Below, one piece after another: positions 37,278 through 47,142 of a DNA stretch of 64,000 bases. Source of the DNA: Roseiarcus sp963761435. Lineage in GTDB: Bacteria > Pseudomonadota > Alphaproteobacteria > Rhizobiales > Beijerinckiaceae. The stretch is taken from positions 1,364,001-1,428,000 of the forward strand of contig CAVXHJ010000010.1 in the NCBI GenBank assembly GCA_963761435.1. The letters run 5' to 3'. Made by a program: the position numbers and the translations under genes. Position 1 is the stretch's first letter. Every line of letters begins with the position of its first letter. The notes below the pieces were generated by a model, which was given only the letters and a program-made list of their open reading frames with translations, was not told where the DNA came from and did not search any database.

Positions 37278-38741
37278 GTGCGGGGCGAACCAGTGATAGA
37301 CCCCGCACATTCAGCCCGGTTGGCTCGGTTTTCAAATCCGAACGAAGCGTTGTCTCATTTGGATGCCGAACACGCTGGAGCGCTGATCGCTTCTGCGGCC
37401 GACGTCGCGCTTGTAATGGACCGAGACGGCGTCATTCTCGATATCGCATTCTCGGAATCGGATTTGTCGAGCAAGATCGGCGCAGACTGGATCGGCCGTC
37501 GTTGGGTCACGACCGTCAGCCCCGACAGCCGCCAAAAGATCGAAGAAATGCTTGGCTCAGCCACGCCAGCAGCATTAGTGCGCTGGCGGCAGGTCAATCA
37601 CCCAACCACCCACGACGCGGACATCCCGGTGCGCTACCGGATTGGCCGGTTTGGGCCGAATGGGCGGCTTCTGGCGGTCGGCCGGGATCTCCGGCCCATG
37701 GCGGTTCTGCAGCAGAGACTGGCCGAAACGCAACAAGAGATGGAGCGCGAATACATCCGCATCCGGAATGCGGAAAAGCGCTACCGCCTATTGTTTCAAC
37801 TCTCCTCCGAGGCGGTGTTGATCGTGGACTCGAACACCTCAAAGATCATCGAAGCAAATCCCGCAGCCGTGACCTTTCTGGGGATCGACCCAAAGAAGCT
37901 GATTGGACAGACATTCGAGTCCCTGGTCACCGAGAGCAGCAGGCAGGTTTCACAGTCTTTCCTTTCCGCCACGCGCGTAGCGCCGCGCGTCGATAACGTC
38001 CATGTTCAGCTTGAACGCGACAAGAGGAGCGTCCTGCTGACGGGTTCCCTTTATCGTCAAGACGGCGCTCCCCATCTTGTGGTCTTGCTTTCCCTTCTCG
38101 GGGAGGCAGGAGGGATGGCTTCGAACGACGACGCGAATATTCTGCGGCTTATCGACGCCATTCCAGAGGCTTTTGTGGTCGTCGACGAGAATCGGCAGAT
38201 CGTAACCGCAAATGCAGCCTTTCTTGACCTAGTTCAAGTAACGAGCCTTGTTCAGGTTCGCGGAGAACCCGTTGAACGCTGGATCGGGCGCCAGGGAGGC
38301 GAAGTTGATGTGCTGTTCTCCAATCTTCGCGCGCACGGATCTGTCCGCCACTTTTCAACTGTCGCGCGGGGAGACTTCGGCACTGTAGAAGATGTGGAAA
38401 TTGTCGCCGGTTCTGCAGTCGGCAGCGGCGCGAGCTGCTATGGCCTGGCGATCCGGTCACAAGGATGGCGAGGCGGGCGCGAAAAGCTCGGCGGCCGCGA
38501 GCTTCCCCGCACAGTCGAGCAATTCACCGAGCTCGTAGGACGGGTGCCCATGAAGAATCTCGTGCGGGAGACGACTGACCTGATCGAACGCCTCTGCATT
38601 CAGGCCGCCCTCGAACTCACACGCGAAAACAGGCGCTCTGCGGCTGAAATGTTGGGACTGAGCCGACAGGCGTTTTATGTGAAACTGCGCCGATATGGCC
38701 TCGGCGGTGACACGCCGGAAGAAGACGAGGCGCAGAACTGA
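37278..38741 (+). CDS. ppsR1: Redox-responsive PAS-HTH repressor PpsR1/CrtJ
   Basis: This is the aerobic repressor of bch, crt and antenna genes. It has 487 aa: an N-terminal PAS-like domain, a Q-linker helix (LQQRLAETQQEMEREYIRIRN), two PAS domains (EKRYRLLFQLSSEAVLIVD…; LIDAIPEAFVVVDENRQIV) and a C-terminal FIS-type helix-turn-helix (AAEMLGLSRQAFYVKLRRYGL). A cysteine near residue 440 (LIERLCIQAALEL), directly before the HTH, corresponds to the redox-active Cys of Rhodobacter PpsR/CrtJ; another is near residue 387. GTG 37278 or GTG 37293 are both possible starts. It is transcribed divergently from bchF and precedes bchG. Confidence 0.9.
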   Translation: MRGEPVIDPAHSARLARFSNPNEALSHLDAEHAGALIASAADVALVMDRDGVILDIAFSESDLSSKIGADWIGRRWVTTVSPDSRQKIEEMLGSATPAALVRWRQVNHPTTHDADIPVRYRIGRFGPNGRLLAVGRDLRPMAVLQQRLAETQQEMEREYIRIRNAEKRYRLLFQLSSEAVLIVDSNTSKIIEANPAAVTFLGIDPKKLIGQTFESLVTESSRQVSQSFLSATRVAPRVDNVHVQLERDKRSVLLTGSLYRQDGAPHLVVLLSLLGEAGGMASNDDANILRLIDAIPEAFVVVDENRQIVTANAAFLDLVQVTSLVQVRGEPVERWIGRQGGEVDVLFSNLRAHGSVRHFSTVARGDFGTVEDVEIVAGSAVGSGASCYGLAIRSQGWRGGREKLGGRELPRTVEQFTELVGRVPMKNLVRETTDLIERLCIQAALELTRENRRSAAEMLGLSRQAFYVKLRRYGLGGDTPEEDEAQN

Positions 38742-38789
38742 GCGGCGCTTGCTCTGCAATTCGAGGTCAAGTTAGATTGTCGATCATAG

Positions 38790-38807
38790 TGTCATTTTAT
38801 ATTGACA
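38790..38807. promoter_or_regulatory. PpsR/CrtJ operator upstream of bchG
   Basis: TGTCATTTTATATTGACA fits the full consensus TGTC-N10-GACA, the best site in the window, 31 bp before the bchG ATG. It lies between ppsR1 and bchG, so PpsR could control bchG-bchP-tspO. Confidence 0.7.
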
Positions 38808-38837
38808 CGTCGCAATCTCGATCTTACGCTTTGGTTC

Positions 38838-39710
38838 ATGCGGAGTCCTCAGCCGGCGGCCGTTCTGGAACTGCTTAAGCCGATCACGTGGTTCGCGCCC
38901 ATGTGGGCGTTCGGTTGCGGCGTCGTTTCAAGCGGGCTTTTCGCGCCCGCGCACTGGAAAGTTGTAGTCGCCGGGATAGCGCTCGCCGGCCCCCTGATTT
39001 GCGCGACCAGCCAGGCGGTCAACGACTGGTATGACCGCGACGTCGACGCCATCAACGAGCCGGACCGGCCTATTCCATCCGGCAGAATTCCCGGGCGGTG
39101 GGGTTTCTACATCGCCTGTATCTGGACGGTCGCCTCGCTGGTCTGGGCCGTGTTTCTCGGTCAGTGGGTTCTGTACGCGGCAATTGTGGGTTTGGCGCTT
39201 GCCTGGATTTACTCCGCTCCGCCGCTCCGGTTGAAGCAGAATGGCTGGTGGGGCAATTCCGCGGTGGGGCTTGCGTATGAAGGCTTGCCCTGGTTCACGG
39301 GCGCGGCGGTCGTCGCGGCAGGCCTGCCTGACGCCAGAATTATTGTGCTCGCGATCCTGTATAGCCTGGGCGCGCATGGGATCATGACCCTGAACGACTT
39401 CAAGTCGATTGAAGGCGATCGCCGCCTCGGGGTTCGTTCGTTGCCCGTCCAGCTCGGCGTCCAGCGCGCGGTCAAACTCGCCTGTATCGTGATGGCGGCG
39501 CCCCAGGTGGTCGTCATCGGACTCTTAGTCGCGTGGGGGCGCCCAATCTTCGCCGCTCTCGTGGCCGCGCTGCTGATCGGCCAATGCGTTCTGATGCCCC
39601 GGCTTATCCAGAACCCGCGAAAATGGGCGGTCTCCTACAATGCGACGGGAACGACCTTGTACGTCCTTGGCATGTTGGCGAGCGCCTTCGCTCTTCGCTC
39701 AATCGGATAG
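38838..39710 (+). CDS. bchG: Bacteriochlorophyll synthase BchG
   Basis: BchG esterifies bacteriochlorophyllide a with geranylgeranyl or phytyl diphosphate in the membrane. The 290-aa UbiA-family protein has the first Asp-rich motif NDWYDRDVDAINEPDRPIPSG and the second NDFKSIEGDRRLGVRSLPV. ATG 38838 (MRSPQPAAVLELLKPITWFAPM) gives the usual N-terminus; the TTG at 38802 would lie inside the operator. A pucC-like gene follows after 6 bp. Confidence 0.94.
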   Translation: MRSPQPAAVLELLKPITWFAPMWAFGCGVVSSGLFAPAHWKVVVAGIALAGPLICATSQAVNDWYDRDVDAINEPDRPIPSGRIPGRWGFYIACIWTVASLVWAVFLGQWVLYAAIVGLALAWIYSAPPLRLKQNGWWGNSAVGLAYEGLPWFTGAAVVAAGLPDARIIVLAILYSLGAHGIMTLNDFKSIEGDRRLGVRSLPVQLGVQRAVKLACIVMAAPQVVVIGLLVAWGRPIFAALVAALLIGQCVLMPRLIQNPRKWAVSYNATGTTLYVLGMLASAFALRSIG

Positions 39711-39716
39711 GCTCGC

Positions 39717-41050
39717 ATGACCTCCGCGTCCTTTGGATGGACAAAGATCATCCGCTTAGGCCTCGTTCAGACGATGCTGGGCGCGATCATCGTCCTCATG
39801 ACGTCCACAATCAATCGCGTGATGGTTGTGGAGCTCGCTTTGCCAGCGGTCGTTCCAGGGCTTTTGGTCGCCTCGCATTACGCCGTTCAAATTCTGCGGC
39901 CAGCCTGGGGTTATGGGTCGGATGTCGGGGGACGCCGGACGCCCTGGATTATCGGGGGCATGGCCGCCCTCGCGCTGGGCGGAATGGGGGCGGCGCTCGG
40001 AACGGCGCTGGCGGCGAGTTCGCGTCCTCTTGGCGTGTCCGTCGCGGCGCTGTCGTTTCTCTTGCTGGGGATCGGCGCTGGTTCGGCGGGAACGTCGGTC
40101 CTGGCGATGCTCGCGACCCATGTCGAGCCGCGCCGGCGCGCCTTCGCCGCATCCGCCGTCTGGGTGATGATGATCCTGGGCTTCGCGATTTCGGCGCCCG
40201 TCGCCGGCAGCTTCCTCGATCCGTTTTCGAACACCCGACTGATCGCGGTGACGTCGACAATCTGCGCAATCGCCTTCGTGGTTGCGACACTCGCCGTTTG
40301 GGGCGTCGAAACCGCTCCTGCGGTTTCCTCGGAACTCGGGAGCCGGACCGCCGCGAAGCCGCCTTTCCGGCAGGCTTTGGCTGAGGTATGGCGGGAGGCA
40401 GCGGCGCGGCGCTTCACCATCTTCATCTTCGTTTCAATGCTCGCCTATGGTGCGCAGGAGCTCCTCGTCGAACCCTTCGCCGGACTCGTCTTCGGCATGT
40501 CGCCCGGGTCGACCACCAAGCTCGCTGGCTTGCAGCATGGTGGCGTCTTTGTCGGGATGGCGGCGTGGCAATTCTCGCTTCCGTGATCGGGGGGCGTATT
40601 CTGGGCTCTCTGCGGGTGTGGACGATCGGCGGGTGTGCTTCCTCGGCGCTGTCGCTTTCGGCGATCGCGACAGTCGGCTTTCTGTCGCTCGGCCCCGACG
40701 CGTTCCGCGCCGCCGTCTTCGCGCTGGGCGTATCGAACGGCGCATTCGCTGTCGCGGCCATTGGCTCGATGATGGGCCTCGCCGCATCGGGTGCGGGCTC
40801 CCGCAAGGGCACACGGATGGGTCTTTGGGGCGCCGCCCAGGCTATCGCATTCGGGCTCGGCGGCGTAACGGCTACCCTGTCGGTCGATCTTGCGCGCGCG
40901 TTCGCAGTTGCCCCGTTGGTCGCATATGCCTCGGTCTTCGCGATAGAATCCGCGCTCTTCATCGCAGCGGCGATACTTGCATCCCAGGTTGGCGGCGGCG
41001 CCTACAAGGATCAGAATGCACCGGCGCCGCGGGGCGCACTTGCCGTCTGA
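39717..41050 (+). CDS. PucC-family carrier next to bchG (one frameshift)
   Basis: This is a second LhaA/PucC-type multi-span protein, the equivalent of the ORF between bchG and bchP in Rhodobacter, proposed to move pigments or assist antenna assembly. N-terminal blocks (TMLGAIIVLMTSTINRVMVVELALPA; YGSDVGGRRTPWI) match the family. The frame changes near 40563 (a lost base): GVFVGM joins VAILASVIGGRILGSLRVW. The second part ends at 41050, 19 bp before bchP. Function is inferred from family. Confidence 0.83.
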
Positions 41051-41069
41051 CCATGAGCAAGGGCATCCC

Positions 41070-42266
41070 ATGATCGATCAAGAGGAGATTTTCGATTTCG
41101 TCGTCGTCGGCGGAGGTCCCGCTGGCGCGACTGCGGCTGACGATCTCGCGAGCCGTGGTCGTAAGGTTGCTCTTCTCGACCGGAGCGGGCGCATCAAGCC
41201 TTGCGGAGGGGCCATCCCGCCGCGGCTGATCCGCGATTTCGCAATTCCGAGTCATCTTTTGAAGGCGCGGGTGCGGCTTGCAACGATGATCTCGCCAAAA
41301 GGGCAGTCCGTGGACATGCCGATCGATGGCGGCGGTTTTGTCGGAATGGTGGACCGCAACTCGTTCGACGAATGGTTGCGTGATCGCGCTGCCAAATCTG
41401 GCGCGACACGGTTTGTCGGCCGGTACAAGAAAATCACACGTGATAGCGATGGCGTCGTTTGCGTTTATTTTTTCCCAGAGTTGGGGGCCCCTGAGCAAAT
41501 TCTCAAGACGCGGTTCGTGATTGGCGCCGATGGCGCGAACTCGATAGTCGGCCGGCAGGAAGTGCCCGGCGCGACCCGCGGCCGCTTCGTTTTCGCCTAC
41601 CACGAGATCATCGCGACCCCCGTGGGCGAGGCGAACCAATCGGGAGGAGCTCGCTGCGAGATACACTACCGGGGAACGCTTTCGCCCGATTTCTACGCAT
41701 GGATCTTCCCGCATGGCGACACGATGAGCGTCGGCTCGGGCAGTGCGAAAAAGGGCTTTTCGCTGAAGACGTCCGTTGGCGCGCTGCGTTCGTTGACGGG
41801 ACTTGAAGACGCCAAGACGATCCGACGGGAGGGGGCGCCCATCCCTATGAAACCTTTGCGACGTTGGGATAACGGGCGCGACGTCCTCCTCGCCGGAGAT
41901 GCGGCGGGAGTTGTCGCCCCGGCTTCCGGCGAAGGGATCTACTACGCGATGCTAGGTGGGCGGCTAGCGGCGGAGGCCGCCGAGAGGGCGCTCGCGACCG
42001 GCGATGCACGGGCGCTGCGGTTGGCGCGTAAGAGTTTCATGCGGGAACACGGGCGCGTGTTCTGGGTTCTCGGAATGATGCAACATTTCTGGTATAGCAA
42101 CGATAAGCGGCGCGAGCGCTTCGTCAGCATCTGCCGGGATCCGGACGTACAGCGGCTGACCTGGGAATCCTACATGAACAAGGTCCTTCCCCGCCGCGAT
42201 CCGATGGCGCACGTCCGGATCTTTTTCAAGGATCTCGCTCATCTTCTGAGGCTTGTCCCGCCATGA
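41070..42266 (+). CDS. bchP: Geranylgeranyl reductase BchP
   Basis: BchP reduces the geranylgeranyl tail of bacteriochlorophyll to phytyl. The 398-aa flavoprotein has the Rossmann motif VVVGGGPAGATAADDLASRG at the start, the conserved KPCGGAIPPRL, and the FAD-binding motif LLAGDAAGVVAPASGEGIYYAM near residue 280. It is intact. The stop overlaps the tspO start by 4 nt. Confidence 0.95.
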   Translation: MIDQEEIFDFVVVGGGPAGATAADDLASRGRKVALLDRSGRIKPCGGAIPPRLIRDFAIPSHLLKARVRLATMISPKGQSVDMPIDGGGFVGMVDRNSFDEWLRDRAAKSGATRFVGRYKKITRDSDGVVCVYFFPELGAPEQILKTRFVIGADGANSIVGRQEVPGATRGRFVFAYHEIIATPVGEANQSGGARCEIHYRGTLSPDFYAWIFPHGDTMSVGSGSAKKGFSLKTSVGALRSLTGLEDAKTIRREGAPIPMKPLRRWDNGRDVLLAGDAAGVVAPASGEGIYYAMLGGRLAAEAAERALATGDARALRLARKSFMREHGRVFWVLGMMQHFWYSNDKRRERFVSICRDPDVQRLTWESYMNKVLPRRDPMAHVRIFFKDLAHLLRLVPP

Positions 42267-42814
42267 TGATGGGCTTTTTTTCTGAACGCGGAATCGAGAT
42301 CGTTATTGCAGCGGCGGCTGTTAGTGTGGTTGCGCTGATTGGAGGCCTCATGACCGATGTTGGCCCCTGGTATGAAAGCCTCAGATTTCCCCGGCTTCGC
42401 CCGCCCAATTGGCTATTTGGGCCCGCCTGGACGGTTATTTTTATCCTGATCGCCGCGGCAGGCGTCGTCGCTTGGGAGAGCGCTGAAAATCCGACTTCCC
42501 GGTTTCGTCTTGTAACCCTTTTTCTGATCAACGGACTTCTGAACCTCCTGTGGAGCCCACTGTTCTTCAAAATGAGGCGGCCGGACTGGGCGCTGTATGA
42601 ATTGCTTTTGTTCTGGCTATCGATTCTGGTTCTTCTCATCGAGTTGGCTCGAATTTCGAGTTTCGCAGCATGGCTGCTCACTCCCTACCTCGCCTGGGTT
42701 ACGTTCGCGGGTTGGCTAAACTGGCGCGTCGTCGAGCTGAACAAGCCCTTTGGCAGCGGGGCTGCAAGGGAAGTTTCAGGCAGGGTTGGAAGTGATGGCC
42801 GCGTTTCCCCCTGA
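42263..42814 (+). CDS. tspO: TspO/MBR tryptophan-rich sensory protein
   Basis: TspO is a five-helix outer-membrane protein in Rhodobacter that binds porphyrins and modulates photosynthesis-gene expression in response to oxygen. The 183-aa frame shows SLRFPRLRPPNWLFGPAWTVIFILIAAAG, NGLLNLLWSPLFF and WVTFAGWLNWRVVELN, typical TspO motifs. A C-terminal extension after LNKPF is unusual and overlaps the next ORF. Position after bchP supports a role in tetrapyrrole handling. Confidence 0.92.
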   Translation: MMMGFFSERGIEIVIAAAAVSVVALIGGLMTDVGPWYESLRFPRLRPPNWLFGPAWTVIFILIAAAGVVAWESAENPTSRFRLVTLFLINGLLNLLWSPLFFKMRRPDWALYELLLFWLSILVLLIELARISSFAAWLLTPYLAWVTFAGWLNWRVVELNKPFGSGAAREVSGRVGSDGRVSP

Positions 42815-43142
42815 TCTCTGGATCGTCGACGCAATTATAGCGCTCGTCGCGGTCGAGGGAATCGTCCTGGCGGTATGGCGCGCGCTGACTGGCAGCGGCC
42901 TCACGGTAGCGGAAACCCTTGCAAACCTGTCGTCCGGCGCAGCCCTTCTGGTCGCCCTGCGCATGGCGATCACCGGCGGCTTGTCAGCGTCTGTTCTGAC
43001 CTTGCTGTTGGTTGCGCTCATCGCTCATGTCGCTGATCTCACGAGCCGATGGAAGCGGGGTCGGCGCGCCGACCCAAGGGCTCGCCTGTCGCATCATAAA
43101 GGATCCTTCGACATGGTCTCGAAGATCGGCCTAAAACTATGA
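42795..43142 (+). CDS. Small multi-span membrane protein after tspO, unknown
   Basis: A 115-aa frame begins inside tspO. It has three predicted membrane helices (LWIVDAIIALVAVEGIVLAVW; AETLANLSSGAALLVALRM; ASVLTLLLVALIAHVADL) and a basic C-terminus. I do not recognise a named family. Co-transcription with bchP-tspO is likely from the overlap. Possible partner of TspO or of pigment export, but this is only context. Confidence 0.6.
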   Translation: MAAFPPDLWIVDAIIALVAVEGIVLAVWRALTGSGLTVAETLANLSSGAALLVALRMAITGGLSASVLTLLLVALIAHVADLTSRWKRGRRADPRARLSHHKGSFDMVSKIGLKL

Positions 43143-43400
43143 AAAGTCTTTGGGATCAGGTTTTGTCGAGGATAGGCGCGGTTGTAGCTGACTGACGAAC
43201 GTTGGCGCAGAAAATGAAGCCCACTCGACGGACGTTCATATCGAATCCGAGGTCGCAGGTGTCGCGTCTTGTTTACAGTTCGTAAATTCGTCAATTGGTC
43301 TTTACAAAGCTAAAAAATTCGCGTTCACTCCGACCTCAACAACCATTTCCTTTCCAGATCTTCGGCCGACATCAAGCTGGCTCGCCTTGGGAGGTTCGAC

Positions 43401-44280
43401 ATGGGCGTCGAGGGAGAATCTTATCGGGTCCGCTGCGCGGACATTTTCCCGCCACCCTCCGACGCGTCGATGATAAGGCGCCCAACCCCAAGATCGTCGA
43501 TCTTTGCGACGACGCGAATCCCCCTGCAATCACCCCTTGAGCACGTCATCGAGGTCGATATTGGCCCGCGGCTCGTTCTCGTTCATCACGAGTGCCCGGT
43601 AGCGCCACCCGACCGACGACCAACTTCCGCAGAGTGCGAAACGCTCGCGCGCCTCTCCATTGGAGGAAACGAGGCGGCTCTTTTCGGGTATTTCGATCAA
43701 ATAAAGTCCCAAAACCATACTTTCGCAACGCTGCTCGCTTTTCTTATCGCACCGGCGGCGCTCCATCTTGGCGAACTGTGGCAACAGGACCTCTGCGACT
43801 TCTTCGAGGTGACTCTCGGCGTAGGTCGACTGCAAATGCTGGTGAATTGCCTGGAGCTTCCGGGAACGCCCCGAAGGAAGGACGGGGACCGCCGTGCGCT
43901 TCTGATTGCCATGCCGGGCGAAACCCACATCCTTGGTCTCCGCATGGTTGGCAAGCTCATGGACGCTGTGGGGTGGGACGTGACGTTCGAGGAACAGCGA
44001 TCTGCGGAGGACTGCGCGCAGACCGCCGCGGAACAATGGATCGGCGTCCTCGGCGTGACTGTCGGCCTACCTTCAGGAACTCGAGCGAGCCGCCAGAACG
44101 ATAGCCGTCGTTCGGGATGCCTCGATGAACCGCAATCTCGCGGTTCTCGTGGGCGGAAACGCATTCGCTGATCATCCCGAGCTTGTGGCTCAGGTGGGAG
44201 CCGATGCGGGAGGTTTTGATGCGCCGTCCGCGGTGGTGCTGGCTTCCCACCTTCTCACTTGTCAGCCGCCTTCGCGCTAA
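43401..44280 (+). CDS. aerR: AerR/PpaA-type cobalamin-binding antirepressor (one frameshift)
   Basis: AerR (PpaA) proteins bind cobalamin and act on CrtJ/PpsR to relieve repression. Typical SCHIC-domain features are present: LEHVIEVDIGPRLVLVHH, LCDFFEVTLGVGRLQMLV and ALLIAMPGETHILGLRMVGKLMDAVGWDV, the last carrying a His (residue 176) in an E-x-H-x-x-G context. One extra base near 44070 breaks the frame. After it the tail reads LERAARTIAVVRDASMNRN and LAVLVGGNAF, ending at 44280. An N-terminal start at 43401 or 43470 cannot be separated. An inverted repeat TTTAC-N5-GTAAA lies at 43272. The gene converges on bphO with a 3-nt gap. Confidence 0.85.
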
Positions 44281-44283
44281 AGA

Positions 44284-44928
44284 TTACGTCGAGGCGTCAA
44301 CCTCGGCTCTCCACCCCGCCATCCAATCCTCAAAAGCCTTGAAAGTCGCGACGGCGCCGTCTTCGGCCTGCATTGCTTCGTCTTCATCCTCGTGCAGCGA
44401 CTCAAGTTCGTCGAGCAGGTCTCGCCACATCGCGCCCTGACGCGCACCGCGGCCAACGAAGAACAGCAGCGCATTCCCCAGACCGTTGCCCACCCGATTC
44501 TTCAGCGCACGCGCGATCTGCAAACCCCCTAATGTCGACCCTTCGAGGACGTAGAGGGCGCCGAGCAGTGCGCCCTTGCTCACCAGGCGAACCGACGGAC
44601 GCCAGAAGGGAAGAGTCGCCCTGGCGTTTGGGTCGAAGCCAATAGCTTGCAAATCGGCGAGGAGCAAGGCTGAGCGGGCACGGGCGTTCATATCGAGATC
44701 GATCTTGAAGGCCTCCGTGGCCGAGCGCGCGATTTCTTCGAATGGCCGATGAAAGCCATAGAGGCGGACTAACAGTCGTCGATAGTCGGAGAGCTCGATC
44801 GTCCCAGCCGCCGCTGCTTCGAACCCCGGATGGGCGTGCATTCGTTCGTGCGTGGTAGCCGTCGCAGCGCGCAATCGCCAGCGCAGGGCCGACCTGCTGG
44901 AGTGCGCGAAGGAGACGAATTCGGTCAT
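44284..44928 (-). CDS. bphO: Haem oxygenase BphO (biliverdin synthesis)
   Basis: This haem oxygenase-like protein makes biliverdin, the chromophore of the adjacent bacteriophytochrome. The 214-aa frame starts at 44928 (MTEFVSFAHSSRSALRWRLRA) overlapping the bphP stop (ATGA). Seen: the N-terminal helix with a candidate proximal His (ATATTHERMHAHPGF) and the conserved distal-helix segment ALLGALYVLEGSTLGG with glycines over the haem. The bphP-bphO pairing strongly supports the call. Confidence 0.9.
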   Translation of the reverse strand: MTEFVSFAHSSRSALRWRLRAATATTHERMHAHPGFEAAAAGTIELSDYRRLLVRLYGFHRPFEEIARSATEAFKIDLDMNARARSALLLADLQAIGFDPNARATLPFWRPSVRLVSKGALLGALYVLEGSTLGGLQIARALKNRVGNGLGNALLFFVGRGARQGAMWRDLLDELESLHEDEDEAMQAEDGAVATFKAFEDWMAGWRAEVDAST

Positions 44929-47105
44929 CGGGCGTCGCCTTCGCGCGTCGGATCCGCGACGGCGTGAGCAAGCTGGTCCAGAACGACCGCGGTGCGCGAG
45001 ACCGACCTCCGAACGCTTTCTAGCAGTGCTGGAGCCTCGGAAATATCGGTCGCATCGGTAATTTCGAGCGCCGCGAGTTGAGCGTTTTCGATCACCGACG
45101 ACATGAGCGTTTGAACCGCCAGATCCCTTGGCGATCCGGCCGGAGAAGACACTTTTCGGTTGCTGCGAAGAATGCCGTCGTGGAAGCGCCTTCGCGCCGC
45201 CTCGGCCGCCTTCCGATCTGTGAGATCGGTGAAGAGCAGGACGAAGCCAAGGACACGCTCCGGGGCCACGAAGACCGGATCTGCCCGCACCAAGACCGCC
45301 GTCGTTCGACCTTTGGCGGCGCGAACGACCGCCTCCCCTCGCCACGGCTTATTTTCGCTAATCAAAGCCTTCAGTCTTCGGCTCACGAGATCAGGGTCGG
45401 CGAAAAAGTTGGGCAATTCGTCGAGACTCCGTAGAACGCCGTCGTCGATCCCCAACCATTCGCTGAAGGCGGCGTTACTTTCAAGAATAAGGCCGCGCGC
45501 ATCAGCGACAAGAACCTGCTGATCGGAGCCGCGGACCTGACGAAGCACCTGCTCCAGCTGGTCCTGTGCGATCAGGATGCGGACAGCGCGAAATTGAACG
45601 ACGACATCGGTTACGCTCGAGCCGATGAGCCGCGCAGCACTAAGGTCGGCGACCGTCCAAGGATCGGACGTCCCTTTGACGATTTGATGCCATTGCGCGA
45701 AAGATCGGCGAGGCGAAAGCTCCGAAGGGTCGTCTTCCGAGGACGGTGACTTAAAAGGATTTCCGCCCCAAGTTACGGTTCGAACGCGTTCGTTTCGGAA
45801 CCAAATCAACATTTCGTCGACCTGGGCCGAAATCGGAGCGACGACAACCCCACTCGCAACTCCGGCCAAGGGCGCGAAGAGCGGTTCTTCCTCTCCAAGG
45901 CTCGCCGTCGAGAACAGCCCTTGCTTCAGCTTGGGACTAACCCATCGCGCAATGTCGCGGATTTCGTCGGTTCCCGGCACGTCGCCGGTGGTCAGGATCT
46001 CGTCTTCGAATATGAGCGCCGCCCCGTCCGCCGCGAGCGGCAGCAATAACGGACGTGTGCGATCGAACAGGGCGCCTCGCCAATCGCCGTCGCGCGAGAT
46101 CCATTCTGTCATACGTTGTTCGAGCCGCCGCGCCGCAAGCTCACCCTGGCCGCGCATGAAGCTTTCCAGCGCCGCAATCCGGGTGCCGATCACTTCCGCC
46201 AGAAGCTCGCAGAGCGCTCGCGATTCAAAATGCAAAACTCGCGGCGAATAGTGATGACAGGAGATAAGGCCCCATAGTCGTCCCCCGACCATCAGCGAAA
46301 CGACCAGGGTGGCGCCAACGCCCATGTTCTTAAGGTACTGAAGGTGGATCGGCGAAACGCTGCGCAAGTAGCACAGCGACATGTCAAGTTCTTTCCCCGA
46401 GATCGGAGAGTGCCGCGGCCACAGCGCGGAAGGCGCATAGTCAACATCGGCCAACAGCCTGACGCGATTGCGCTCGTAAAGTCGACGCGCCATTTGAGGG
46501 ATATCGGAAGCTGGATAGCGATTGCCGAGCAGAGCTGCGAGCTCCGGCCGCTTGGTTTCCGAAAAAACCTCACCATGGCCCGCTTCATCGAAGCGGTACA
46601 CCATGACACGATCGTATCCGGTCAACTTCCGAAAGATCCTCGCGCTATCGTCGCAGAGCGTTTGAAGGTTTGTCGCAACGACAATAGAGCGCACCGCGCT
46701 TTCTAAGATGTCCGGAAAGTCGTTGGCGGGTTCGGTTCTTTCGATCTCAACCACGAGCTCGCCCTCTGGCGCTCGATGGAGCAACGCGGTGCACGGCTCG
46801 TTGCGGGTGCCTACCGTGCACCGTACGGCGGCCGGAATGGTCTTGAGGCTATCAGGGAGACGTCCGCTCGTCCGCTCCCACAGCGTTCCCCCTAGAGCTC
46901 GCAAACGGAGGCCCTGGAGCTTCGTATCGATACCGAGATAGGCGGCGGCGTTGTCGCTCGCCTGCACGATAATTGGATCGGATGCGCCAACCACCAGCAA
47001 CGCACCGTGGGGCTGAATGGACCCCGCGAGGTGGATCTGCTCCCTCTCGCAATTTGATAGATTAGCCGTGCCGAACGCGGGCGATGAAGGCTGGGCGACT
47101 GCCAA
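44925..47105 (-). CDS. bphP: Bacteriophytochrome BphP without a histidine-kinase ATPase domain
   Basis: This is a red/far-red photoreceptor with 726 aa. Cys19 (LSNCEREQIHLAGSIQPHG) is the expected biliverdin-attachment site. The PAS-GAF-PHY core has PASDIP (198-203) and the chromophore-pocket His in SPIHLQYL (254). A PAS domain follows (ADARGLILESNAAFSEWLG), then a short helical tail (FHDGILRSNRKVSSP … LLESVRRSVSRTAV). No HATPase domain is present, so it is not a classical kinase. The domain plan resembles BphP1-type proteins of Rhodopseudomonas and Bradyrhizobium, which bind PpsR2 under far-red light to lift repression. Start is TTG 47105 with a GGGAGG ribosome-binding site. It follows ppsR2 by 37 bp. 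Confidence 0.92.
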   Translation of the reverse strand: MAVAQPSSPAFGTANLSNCEREQIHLAGSIQPHGALLVVGASDPIIVQASDNAAAYLGIDTKLQGLRLRALGGTLWERTSGRLPDSLKTIPAAVRCTVGTRNEPCTALLHRAPEGELVVEIERTEPANDFPDILESAVRSIVVATNLQTLCDDSARIFRKLTGYDRVMVYRFDEAGHGEVFSETKRPELAALLGNRYPASDIPQMARRLYERNRVRLLADVDYAPSALWPRHSPISGKELDMSLCYLRSVSPIHLQYLKNMGVGATLVVSLMVGGRLWGLISCHHYSPRVLHFESRALCELLAEVIGTRIAALESFMRGQGELAARRLEQRMTEWISRDGDWRGALFDRTRPLLLPLAADGAALIFEDEILTTGDVPGTDEIRDIARWVSPKLKQGLFSTASLGEEEPLFAPLAGVASGVVVAPISAQVDEMLIWFRNERVRTVTWGGNPFKSPSSEDDPSELSPRRSFAQWHQIVKGTSDPWTVADLSAARLIGSSVTDVVVQFRAVRILIAQDQLEQVLRQVRGSDQQVLVADARGLILESNAAFSEWLGIDDGVLRSLDELPNFFADPDLVSRRLKALISENKPWRGEAVVRAAKGRTTAVLVRADPVFVAPERVLGFVLLFTDLTDRKAAEAARRRFHDGILRSNRKVSSPAGSPRDLAVQTLMSSVIENAQLAALEITDATDISEAPALLESVRRSVSRTAVVLDQLAHAVADPTREGDAR

Positions 47106-47142
47106 AGGCCGGACCTCCCTTGCAGCTTCTTTTCGAAGCCGT

